Assembly (NCBI GenBank): GCA_036518955.1
Contig: DATDMG010000103.1
Coordinates: forward strand, 1-17,579
Origin: DATDMG01 sp036518955
GTDB lineage: Bacteria; Actinomycetota; Actinomycetes; Actinomycetales; Kineosporiaceae
Length of the DNA stretch: 17,579 nucleotides
Direction of reading: 5' to 3'
The notes under the pieces: generated by a model
What the model saw: only the letters and a program-made list of their open reading frames with translations
Databases searched by the model: none
Told to the model about the DNA's origin: nothing
Program-made: the position numbers and the translations under genes
Shown: positions 7,288-14,298 of the stretch, one piece after another
How positions within the stretch are numbered: the first letter of the stretch is position 1
How the letters are laid out: each line of letters opens with the position of its first letter

Positions 7288-8534
7288 CGGGCCACCTCGC
7301 TCCGGCTCCGGGGAAGACGCCTGTAGAGGGTCGACCACTGGTCCAGGACGGCGTCGAAGCCGAACCGCACGTAGCGAGACCGGGCATTGACGGTCATGAT
7401 GGAGCGGAGCCGATCCTCCGCCAGCACTCGTCGAAGTCCTTCCCGAAGGGCCGCCGGGTCACCAGGAGGTACCTTGAACCCGGTCTCGCCGTCAGCAACA
7501 GAGTCTCGAAGGCCGCCCACGTCGCTCGCTACAACCGGGCACCCGGCGGACATGGCCTCCAGGGCCACGAGCGGCATGGGGTCCGCCCAGAGACTCGGCA
7601 CGACCCCGACAGTTGCGTACCGCCAGCAAGCCATGACGATCTCGTGGGGCACGCCCAACCGGACGACGACATGCGGGTCGTCGGGAACCTGCCACCCGGT
7701 CTTGGGGATACCGAGCATAACCAGCGACACTCCAGGCAGGCCGCGCACCGCCTCGAGCAGCACGTCGACCCCCTTGTGGGCGGACAGTTGCCCGGCGTAC
7801 AGCACGAAAGGCCCATCGGGCAGGAAGTCCGGCCGCTGCGGGTCCCGGGCGGAGAAGTCGGCCAGGTCGAGCGCAGGAGGAATCACCTGGGGTGTGGGGA
7901 GGCCCAAGGTGGAAGCCAACGTCGAGGACACTGCTGCACTGACGGCCACGACGGCGTCGGCTCGACGATATGAACGGGCCATGACGCGAAGACCGGACGA
8001 CAGCACCGTGGACTTCGCGCGCCCGTACTGATCCGTCGCGCACCGGACACACCGCACAAGCGCTGGTCTTCCGCAGGCTTCTCCCGTCCCGTCGTGTTGA
8101 TTGGTCTTCCGGCTGCAGAAAAGGCCATAGTCGTGGGCGTACAGCACGGTGCGCACCCGCGGATGGCGGCGGGCCAGCACCAGCCAGCTATTTGCCAGCC
8201 AAGAGTGCGCATGCACGACGTCGGGATTGAACTCGCGTACCACGTGCTCCAGGCCCGCTGCGACTCGGAGATCAGGCGCTGTGGGATGGAACGGCCGAGA
8301 GGCGTCGGCGTGCAGTCCGGGTATAGCGGCCGACAGCGAGTCCAGAGTAAAGATCTGGACGCCGGGGGTCGGGGTCGCCCCGCGGATGAGGGTCGCCACC
8401 GCAGCTTCAGCGCCGCGTCGAGCCAGGCCCGAGCTGAGGTCCTGCACGACCCGTTCCAGCCCTCCGAGGACGGGTGGGTAAAGATCGGACAGGTGCAGCA
8501 CCCGCAGGCCTCCGATCGAGGGAGTGGCGCTCAC
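7278..8534 (-). CDS. GT4-type glycosyltransferase with a cysteine cluster and variant EX7E motif
   Basis: A 418-residue GT-B glycosyltransferase. The N-terminus shows LRVLHLSDLYPPVLGGLERV, the nucleotide-sugar transferase GG(L/V)E loop. Between residues about 140 and 175 there are spaced cysteines (LFCSRKT, EACGRP, RCVRCATD), the metal-site-like cluster seen in a GT4 subgroup. The C-terminal half has VLYAGQLSAHKGVDVLLEA. The donor-binding EX7E is DPMPLVALE (D318, E326), with aspartate in the first position. Start is GTG 8534, overlapping the upstream TGA as GTGA. Sequence upstream of it in frame lacks family similarity. It overlaps the GT-C gene by 10 bases. Confidence 0.87.
   Translation of the reverse strand: MSATPSIGGLRVLHLSDLYPPVLGGLERVVQDLSSGLARRGAEAAVATLIRGATPTPGVQIFTLDSLSAAIPGLHADASRPFHPTAPDLRVAAGLEHVVREFNPDVVHAHSWLANSWLVLARRHPRVRTVLYAHDYGLFCSRKTNQHDGTGEACGRPALVRCVRCATDQYGRAKSTVLSSGLRVMARSYRRADAVVAVSAAVSSTLASTLGLPTPQVIPPALDLADFSARDPQRPDFLPDGPFVLYAGQLSAHKGVDVLLEAVRGLPGVSLVMLGIPKTGWQVPDDPHVVVRLGVPHEIVMACWRYATVGVVPSLWADPMPLVALEAMSAGCPVVASDVGGLRDSVADGETGFKVPPGDPAALREGLRRVLAEDRLRSIMTVNARSRYVRFGFDAVLDQWSTLYRRLPRSRSEVARWE
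7292..7298 (-). promoter_or_regulatory. Ribosome binding site for the GT-C-like gene
   Basis: GAGGTGG on the minus strand, four bases before ATG 7287. It lies inside the upstream GT4 gene and decides between 7287 and the in-frame ATG at 7269. Confidence 0.55.
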
Positions 8535-9610
8535 GCTGCACCGACCAGGGCGTAGAGCTGTCGGGTCCTGGCTGTGATTTCGGCCCAACTCGGCAAGGTC
8601 GACCTGTCACGTGGCCGTCCCAGGACCAGAGCCTCGCGAAGTGCCTTGGCCAAACTGTCGGCGTCACGGTCAACGAGGACAGCTGCGGCGTTGTCTGTCA
8701 GACGTAGCACTTCCCGGTGCGAGGGCAGGTCCGATGCCACCACCCGCGCGCCCGCCGCGATGCCATCGGCGACCGACAGTCCGAAAGCCTCGTGTTCACT
8801 GGCCGACGCGACCACAGGCGCCCTTGCCAGCACGGCGTCGAGCGCGTCCCGCGAAACACGGCCCAGGAACAGCACTCGATCTCTCACATCGAGTTCCGCT
8901 GCCCGCCGCTCCAATTCCGGTCTGGCGGGCCCCTCACCCACGACAACGAGGCGCGTCGGCGGGGACAACCGAGTCAGCGCCTCGATCAACAGATCGTTGC
9001 GCTTGTACGTCTCGAGCCTGCCGATGGTGACGACGTCATCGTCGGTCACTGGGCATGAGTGGACAGCCTCGGGAGACGGGGCAGGCGCAGAGGCACCGTT
9101 CGGGATCACGTGTACCCGCTGTGCCGCGGGGAAATCGCTCCTGAATAGCTGGGCCTCAGCCTGGGATACGCAGATGATCACAGCTGATCGATCGACCACC
9201 CGCCGGCCCACCAACCTGTACGGCTTATGCAACAGCGCGCGGAACCGTGTGTGACCCGTTCCGTGGTAGTGAGGTGTGAAGATCAATCGGTCTATCCCGG
9301 CGAGGAGAGCGTTCACGCCCACGAGCGTGTGGTAGCTCTGCACATGGACGACGTCGAACGCTCCCCGGGATTGCCGAAGAAAGCCGCTCAAGGCCATCGA
9401 GTAACGATAGTCGGGCGTCGCCACGGTTAACGGAAACCGACGCACAACCACGTCGGACTCCTCGACAAGAGGATGCGCTCGGTCGAGGCGGTGCGTCACG
9501 ACGGTGACTTCGTCACCGCTCTGCGCAAGACCTGTCGCCAGCTGTGCGACATGGTGCTCCACGCCTCCGACAGCTGGAGCGTAGCTGGAGACCACGAGCG
9601 CAACCCTCAT
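8531..9610 (-). CDS. GT4-type glycosyltransferase
   Basis: A 359-residue GT-B transferase beginning with MRVALVVSSYAPAVGGVEHH, the standard first strand and GGVE loop. A central FTPHYHGTGHTRFRALLH and ICVSQAEAQLFRSDFP follow. The C-terminal Rossmann half carries TIGRLETYKRNDLLIEAL and GRVSRDALDAVLARA. The EX7E motif reads EAFGLSVAD (E274, D282), so the second glutamate is aspartate, the mirror image of the change in the next gene. ATG 9610 overlaps the stop of the preceding GT4 (ATGA), and its own TGA overlaps the next GTG. Length is normal for the family and donor specificity is unknown. Confidence 0.9.
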   Translation of the reverse strand: MRVALVVSSYAPAVGGVEHHVAQLATGLAQSGDEVTVVTHRLDRAHPLVEESDVVVRRFPLTVATPDYRYSMALSGFLRQSRGAFDVVHVQSYHTLVGVNALLAGIDRLIFTPHYHGTGHTRFRALLHKPYRLVGRRVVDRSAVIICVSQAEAQLFRSDFPAAQRVHVIPNGASAPAPSPEAVHSCPVTDDDVVTIGRLETYKRNDLLIEALTRLSPPTRLVVVGEGPARPELERRAAELDVRDRVLFLGRVSRDALDAVLARAPVVASASEHEAFGLSVADGIAAGARVVASDLPSHREVLRLTDNAAAVLVDRDADSLAKALREALVLGRPRDRSTLPSWAEITARTRQLYALVGAA

Positions 9611-10965
9611 GACGCGGCCCCGACCGAGGCGGAACCGGTCACGTCGCCGACGTCGACCTCATGGCGTCCGTGCGTCCCCCGCACCCCCACCTGGTCCATG
9701 ATCGAAAGGTGAGCCGCGACGGTCCGCTCCCATGAGTGCGGATCAGCGAACCTCCGCCCGCACATCGAGAGGAGCACCTCCAGGCCGCGAGCGATGTCGT
9801 GCGGATCCTGAGGGCGGGTGAAGACGGTGCCCTCATAGTCGCGCGCAGCGGATTGGAGACCGCCGACGTCGGACACGAGCACTGGCAGTCCAACACTCAT
9901 GGCGATGTGCAGCGGCCCCGAGGCGGACGAACGGCGATAGGGAAGCGCGACGGCGTCCGCCTGCCCGAACAGCCGGCCCACCGCGTCATCACTGACGTAC
10001 TCGTTGATGACCTCGATACGGTCCCGCCGCGGGCTTGCCTCGACCGCACGCTGCGGCGCCGTCCAGCCCTCCCAGGTCTCCCCCACGATCAAGAGTCGGA
10101 CGTTGCAGGCCAGCTCGTCCGGCAACAGGTCGAACGCGGAGATCAGATCCTCGACACCCTTGTAGGGCCGAATCACCCCGAAATACAGGACTGTCCGAAC
10201 CGTCGCCGCGTCCGGCGGAGTCGGCGGGGACTCGGCCGGCCCGATGACGGTCTCATCGTCCCCCGAGAGATCACTCGGCTCGGAGGGCATCAACCGAAAA
10301 TGATCGTACGGGCCGTGCGGAGTGATCCGCACTGGCCCGGCCAGGTTGTACGCAGCACGCACTTGCCCCAGGTCGAACTCTGAGTGCAAGACATGGCCAT
10401 CGACATGGGCGAGCAGGCGACGCATTCCCCACGTCACATACTTCCTCACGCCCAGCAGTCGGGCCTCTCCGGTGTCCTGGACCTCGTGCCACTCCATAAT
10501 CACGCGAGTCCCACGGGCTTTCGCCAAGACGCTCAGCAGCAGATAAGTGTGGAGAACAGCACCCGTCCACCACTGCAGCACCATGACGTCTGGCCGCTCA
10601 CGACGCAGGAACCGGGCGGCGTGTACGACGGAGGGACCCCAGTACCAGTCGACGCCGTCCAGCACATGCACGCGCTCGTTGTACTCGAGGTCATTGACCT
10701 TTCGGCCAACCCGTCGGCGGCCGGGGTAGAGCCACCGCGGCACGAGTCGGCGCATCAGGAGCACTGACGTCGCGGCGTTCTCGGCAACAGCGTTGGCGAG
10801 CCTGCACGTGTAGTAGCTGATGCCAGACGTGAAATGCCAGCCAGAGCCGACAATCATGATTCGCACGGCATCCACCTCGGGCGGAAGGTCCGGGTCAAGA
10901 TCACCGGAACCTCCGAGAGTCGGCGGCTTCGCGGTCGCTCCCCCACTGCTCCGGGAGTCGGTCAC
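9607..10965 (-). CDS. GT4-type glycosyltransferase
   Basis: A 452-residue GT-B transferase. A disordered Ser/Pro/Asp-rich N-terminus of about 30 residues precedes VRIMIVGSGWHFTSGISYYT. IIMEWHEVQDTGEARLLG-like text lies in the middle, then VLYFGVIRPYKGVEDLISAF, LPYRRSSASGPLHIAMSVG and LPVLVSDVGG. The usual EX7E is replaced by a SSASGPLHIA segment, so this belongs to a subgroup without the first glutamate. GTG 10965 is chosen because GAGAGG lies eight bases upstream. An earlier in-frame GTG at 11028 lies in the damaged stretch after the epimerase relic and has no good ribosome site. The next gene follows with an ATGA overlap. Confidence 0.87.
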   Translation of the reverse strand: MTDSRSSGGATAKPPTLGGSGDLDPDLPPEVDAVRIMIVGSGWHFTSGISYYTCRLANAVAENAATSVLLMRRLVPRWLYPGRRRVGRKVNDLEYNERVHVLDGVDWYWGPSVVHAARFLRRERPDVMVLQWWTGAVLHTYLLLSVLAKARGTRVIMEWHEVQDTGEARLLGVRKYVTWGMRRLLAHVDGHVLHSEFDLGQVRAAYNLAGPVRITPHGPYDHFRLMPSEPSDLSGDDETVIGPAESPPTPPDAATVRTVLYFGVIRPYKGVEDLISAFDLLPDELACNVRLLIVGETWEGWTAPQRAVEASPRRDRIEVINEYVSDDAVGRLFGQADAVALPYRRSSASGPLHIAMSVGLPVLVSDVGGLQSAARDYEGTVFTRPQDPHDIARGLEVLLSMCGRRFADPHSWERTVAAHLSIMDQVGVRGTHGRHEVDVGDVTGSASVGAAS

Positions 10966-10973
10966 ACTTGGGT

Positions 10974-10979
10974 CCTCTC
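10974..10979 (-). promoter_or_regulatory. Ribosome binding site for the first GT4 gene
   Basis: GAGAGG on the minus strand, eight bases before GTG 10965. This supports that start over the earlier GTG at 11028. Confidence 0.55.
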
Positions 10980-10985
10980 GTCGGC

Positions 10986-11042
10986 AAGTTAAACCTGGAA
11001 GGGGCGGCAAAGGCGTTTGCTGAGTCACTGCGAACCGAGCTA
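10986..11042 (+). other. Possible short-chain dehydrogenase-like scrap on the plus strand
   Basis: The plus strand reads KLNLEGAAKAFAESLRTEL, which resembles the helix after the catalytic Tyr-Lys of short-chain dehydrogenases (pattern 'SKAAxxAFAESLRTEL'), without the Tyr or Lys. It lies in the 138-base gap between the GT2 and GT4 genes, directly against the point where the epimerase relic ends. It could be rearranged debris or a coincidence. Confidence 0.15.
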
Positions 11043-11072
11043 TCCCGCTCCACCGGTGACCAGGACCTTCAA
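11040..11072 (-). pseudogene. Start of an NAD-dependent epimerase/dehydratase, truncated after ten codons
   Basis: Beginning at TTG 11072, 32 bases after the GT2 stop, the minus strand encodes LKVLVTGGAG and then TAG. KVLVTGGAGFIGS is the signature first strand and dinucleotide-binding loop of extended SDRs such as UDP-glucose 4-epimerase. GGAAGAGG directly upstream is a fitting ribosome site. The expected next residues (FIGS) are absent, and the sequence departs exactly after GGAGCGGGAT, so the rest of the gene, roughly 300 codons, appears deleted. The position in the operon implies a lost nucleotide-sugar epimerase or dehydratase. Ten residues is little evidence, but the motif, start, site and spacing agree. 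Confidence 0.5.
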
Positions 11073-11103
11073 GCCTCTTCCGCCCTCAACCGAGCCTTCG
11101 TCG

Positions 11104-12000
11104 TTAGGCGACCACGGTCTTCGGGTGACCATGCACACGCTTCCGGAGCGACTGAACGAGGTGCCCGCTGATGCCGCCGTGGTGATGGCGCACCACGGTC
11201 CGCAGGACGCGCGTCCCGTCCGTGACCGCATTCAAGTTGGACCGCCCCGCGCGTCGCGGCGACTCCAGACTCGGAACCTCAGCCACCCGCAATCCCGCCT
11301 GGGTCGCCCGCACCACCATTTCGGCTTCGATCTCAAATCCTGTCGCGGTCAGGTTGAGATGTGACAGGTACCGACGGTGAAATGCACAGAACCCGTAGCA
11401 CAAATCCGTTAGTCGGGAACTGTACAAGGAGTTGAAGAGGCCCAATAATGCACGGTTACCCCATCGCCGCGCCGGCGTGATATCCAGGGAACCACCCCCA
11501 CCCATGAACCGGGAGCCCTTTACGAAATCGTAGCCGTTGGACAGAAAGTGCAAGAAGTGCGGGATCTCCATCGGCGACATGCTGGCGTCAGCATCCATCA
11601 TGACAATGACGTCGCACGTTGCGGCCAGGAACCCGGTACGCAATGCACTGCCCTTCCCAGTGCCTTCCTGGGTCACGACGCGCACATCGGGACGACAGGC
11701 CCTCGCCGTTATCACGGTCGCATCGGTGGAATGCCCATCCACCAGGATAATCTCGTCGACGCAGTTCGGCACCTGTGCAAGAACTCCGGCGATATTCGCC
11801 GCCTCGTTCTTGGCTGGGATCACCAGAGTCACTGACATGCGCCGGCCGGGCAAACCCCCGTCGTCCGTCCTGGGCGAACGAGCGCCCTGCCCGTCGTGCG
11901 AGACGGTCACACCGAAACCGTGGTGAGCATCGATGGTCGATCGCTCCCCAGCCACCAGCGGCGCCGGAAAACCATTGTTCTCCACGAGAATTCCCTTCAT
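11104..12000 (-). CDS. GT2 glycosyltransferase, polyprenyl-phosphate mannose/glucose synthase-like
   Basis: A GT-A fold enzyme of the dolichyl-phosphate-mannose synthase type, which charges polyprenyl phosphate with a sugar. The core starts at SVTLVIPAKNEAANIAGVL (about residue 56 of this model). VDEIILVDGHSTD follows, then GTGKGSALRTGF, the DxD-type VIVMMDADASMSP, and the family's LTDLCYGFCAFHRRY and GFEIEAEM. It carries no C-terminal membrane segments, so the product would be used by a separate enzyme, plausibly the GT-C-like protein. ATG 12000 has GGAACAGGGA just upstream. ATG 11838 would give a length closer to family norm but lacks a ribosome site, so the 54-residue N-terminal extension is uncertain. 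It is the first gene of the block. Confidence 0.86.
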   Translation of the reverse strand: MKGILVENNGFPAPLVAGERSTIDAHHGFGVTVSHDGQGARSPRTDDGGLPGRRMSVTLVIPAKNEAANIAGVLAQVPNCVDEIILVDGHSTDATVITARACRPDVRVVTQEGTGKGSALRTGFLAATCDVIVMMDADASMSPMEIPHFLHFLSNGYDFVKGSRFMGGGGSLDITPARRWGNRALLGLFNSLYSSRLTDLCYGFCAFHRRYLSHLNLTATGFEIEAEMVVRATQAGLRVAEVPSLESPRRAGRSNLNAVTDGTRVLRTVVRHHHGGISGHLVQSLRKRVHGHPKTVVA

Positions 12001-12084
12001 TCCCTGTTCCGAATGTTGTCCAGATCGCCCCGCCACCTGCCGTGCGCCCCATCCGGTAGTGACGGCCCCGCGATCAACGCTTCA

Positions 12085-12360
12085 TTAAGAGCAGGAACGC
12101 ACATAGGTGCGGGGCCCGAGGACAGATACCCGTCGAATGACTCCGGCGGGCAGACCGGCGCACCTGGCCGCCCTGCGGATCGCCTCGGGACCGGACGCCT
12201 CGAGCAAGCAGAAGGTGCGCGTCCGTCGTCGGTGACGCAACTGTGGAGCCAGGTCACCCCGGCGTCTCTCGTAAGAGCCGGCGATCACATCGATCGCGGT
12301 CTCTTCCAGGAACGAGCTGAAATCGTCGACAAAATCACGTTCGACAAGGTACCTCGGCAT
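12085..12360 (-). pseudogene. DUF4242 (SCO4226-type) protein with two compensating frameshifts
   Basis: The frame starts MPRYLVERDFVDDF at ATG 12360, preceded by GGGGGTGG seven bases upstream, and runs 91 codons to TAA. It ends RTFCLLEASGPEAIRRAARC, AGLPAGVIRRVSVLGP. Both ends match DUF4242 proteins, small cytoplasmic ferredoxin-like-fold proteins, one of which (SCO4226) binds nickel. The middle of this frame is scrambled, while the next frame reads VTWLHSCVTDDGR, the family's central W-x-H-S-x-V signature. An extra G in the GGGG run near 12260 and a missing G near 12235 would explain it. The encoded protein therefore lacks its conserved core and is probably non-functional, unless these are sequencing errors. 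Confidence 0.72.
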
Positions 12361-12481
12361 CGGATTTCCACCCCCTTGTGGCTCACGAATGGAGCCTATG
12401 GGTGGCTATCTATCTGTCTCATCGGCATCGGTACCCATCTTCTGGGTCGGCCATACCTAGCTACGCCAGGTGTTCGCTCAG
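12361..12481. other. Short intergenic stretch, no gene
   Basis: AT-richer than either side. It contains the DUF4242 ribosome site and a small perfect inverted repeat (ACCCA, five bases, TGGGT at 12433-12447) without a T-run. The GC-rich conjugation debris begins right after it, so a rearrangement boundary probably lies here. Confidence 0.4.
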
Positions 12482-14298
12482 TCACTCGCCCGCATCGAGG
12501 TCCGGGCCCCAGTGCCGTTGGAAGATCCGCGCGAAGATCCCGACCAGGTTTGTCCACCGCCAGGTGCGCATCGCTCACCCCCGCACCTGCGCCCTGGCCA
12601 GAGCCAGGACCGGGGCCGGGGTCGAGCGGGTTGAACGAGGCGGGGTGGGGCTGGTCGGGGTCGATGATGTGGACCCGCCCGGCCGTGTCGACGGGCAGGC
12701 GGTCGAGGATGTCCAGGATCAGGTCCCCGCGCGGGTCGATCACCACGGCGCCGCGGTGGGCGTGGACGTCGGCGAGGATCATGTTCAGCGGCAGGGTGGA
12801 CTTCCCGGCACCGGTCTTGCCGATCAGGTGGACGTGCTGGCGGGCGTCCGGGACGGCCAGACCGACCGCGTGCCGGCCGATCTGGGCCCGGCCCAGCACC
12901 TTCACCCCGTGGCCGCCGGACGGCACCGCGACCGGCGCCGGGCGGGCGACCGCGCGGGCGCGGTCCAGCCCGGGCACGGCCTCGTCCAACGGCAGCCCCG
13001 CCAGCACCCCCAGCTCCTCCACCGTGGCCAGGAACCCGCGGCGCAGGCGCCGCCCGGCCAGGGTCTGGACCGGGGGGCATCCGCATCCGCCGCAGCCGGT
13101 TGGGGCGGGTGTAGGTGGCCGACGCCGACGCCAACCCGTGCGCCAACCCCGTCAGGCGCTGGCTCGCCCGCTCCCGCAACGCCTGCCGTTCCGGCCCGGC
13201 GTGCTGTCGTTGGACCCGTCGCCGTCCTCGCCGCCGTCCCGCGGGCGGGGGTACAGCGGCGGAGCGTGGAGGTGGCGGTAGGTGGGTGGCGACGGCGTAC
13301 CGGATCGCGATCTCGTAGTGCGGCACGGCGGTGACCTTGTCGACGACGTACCGGCGGCCGGCCTCAGCGAGCGGATCCCGCACCGCGCCCCGGCCCGCGG
13401 CACCGGCGGCGCCGCGGGCCGGGCGGCCGGGCAGGAACGCCTCCAGCAGCCACGGCAGCGGCGTTACGGCGACCTGGGCGAGCAGCCCGACGACGACGGG
13501 CGGGTCGGTGCTCGTCCGGCTCGGCGGTCTACCCGCGTGCGCGGTGCCGGCGCGGCGGGCAGCCCGGACCCTGGCCGCCGAGGCCGGCCGGGCGAGGATC
13601 TGCACGTACGCGCACTCCCGGGCCCGCACGCCCGCTCCGACGGCCAGCACGGCCCGCAGCGGGTCGGTGTCATGGTCGGTCCGCAGCGGGATCACGTCCG
13701 GGTGCTGCGGCCACAGCGCCCCACCGGCGTCCACCAACTCGACCACCGGCCCACCGACGTCCGATCCGATCCCGGGTCCGATCCCGGGTCCGGGGTCGGG
13801 TCCGGGGTTGGGGTCGGGGCCGGTGTCACGGGCAGGAGCGACGGGAACGCTGGGGACGGGCGACCCGGCGGGGGTAGTGGTCCAGGTCGCGCCGGGCCAT
13901 GCGGCGGTGATCGCGGCCTCGACCGCGCCGGGTGGGATCGTGGCCGCTACCCGGACCCGGATGTCCAGGCGGCGTTCGGTCCAGATCTACTCCCACGCCA
14001 CGTGCGGGGTTCCGTAGACCCAGCGCCGCCAGATCGCCGGCGTCAGCACCCCGGTCAGGGTCCGCCACAGCTCCACCGCCGACCCCGCCTCCAGCTGCGG
14101 CGGCGCGGCGATCGTCACCCAACGAGCCTCCCGCGCCCACCGGGCGTGCCGCCACGCCGCGACCCGGTCCCGGACCGCGACGACCAGGACAGCCACCACC
14201 ACGACAGCGGCCAGCCCGACAACGGTGACCACTCCCCACGACGGCTGACCGAGGACGATCGTGAAGACGAGCGTGCCGGTGCTCGACGGACGCGTCAC
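12482..14298 (-). pseudogene. VirD4/TraG-like conjugative coupling ATPase, broken at several points
   Basis: Relic of the DNA-pumping coupling protein of actinobacterial conjugative elements. GTG 14298, with GGGAGG five bases upstream, opens a membrane-anchored N-terminus (hydrophobic to about residue 43). The chain continues to GTPHVAWE, then TAG at 13987-13989 where the family has Tyr. The same frame resumes with IWTERRLDIRV, a Gly/Pro linker and VELVDAGGALWPQHPDVIPL. At the six-G run 13072-13077 the frame shifts. The next frame carries Walker A HLIGKTGAGKST and Walker B AVVIDPRGDLILDILDRLP, ending FNPLDP. A surplus base at 12549-12551 shifts it again to NLVGIFARIFQRHWGPDLDAGE and a stop at 12482. 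The remaining C-terminal half of the ATPase is missing. It overlaps the VirB4 relic as GTGA. Confidence 0.8.
13765..13822. repeat. GC-rich low-complexity repeat in the coupling-protein linker
   Basis: Two tandem copies of the 12-mer TCCGATCCCGGG (13765-13788) are followed by degenerate GGGTC/GGGGTT units. On the minus strand this encodes a Gly/Pro/Asp linker (GPDPNPGPDPGPGIGPGIG). The plus strand of 13792-13819 has five runs of three or four G with two- or three-base spacers. Confidence 0.7.

Noticed and set aside
12001..12084. Promoter of the polysaccharide operon
   Set aside because: No convincing -35/-10 pair could be seen in the short gap before the GT2 gene. The true promoter may lie further upstream.
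12395..12420. Possible -10 box (TAGGCT on the minus strand) upstream of the DUF4242 gene
   Set aside because: No -35 partner at a suitable distance, and six-base matches of this quality are common.
12433..12447. Inverted repeat ACCCA-TCTTC-TGGGT as a terminator
   Set aside because: A five-base stem without a following T-run is too weak to call a terminator.
11896..13334. Two very long plus-strand frames (461 and 318 codons)
   Set aside because: They span the GT2, DUF4242 and coupling-protein relics on the other strand and consist of Arg/Pro/Ala/Gly-rich shadow sequence. Long frames are expected by chance at this GC content.
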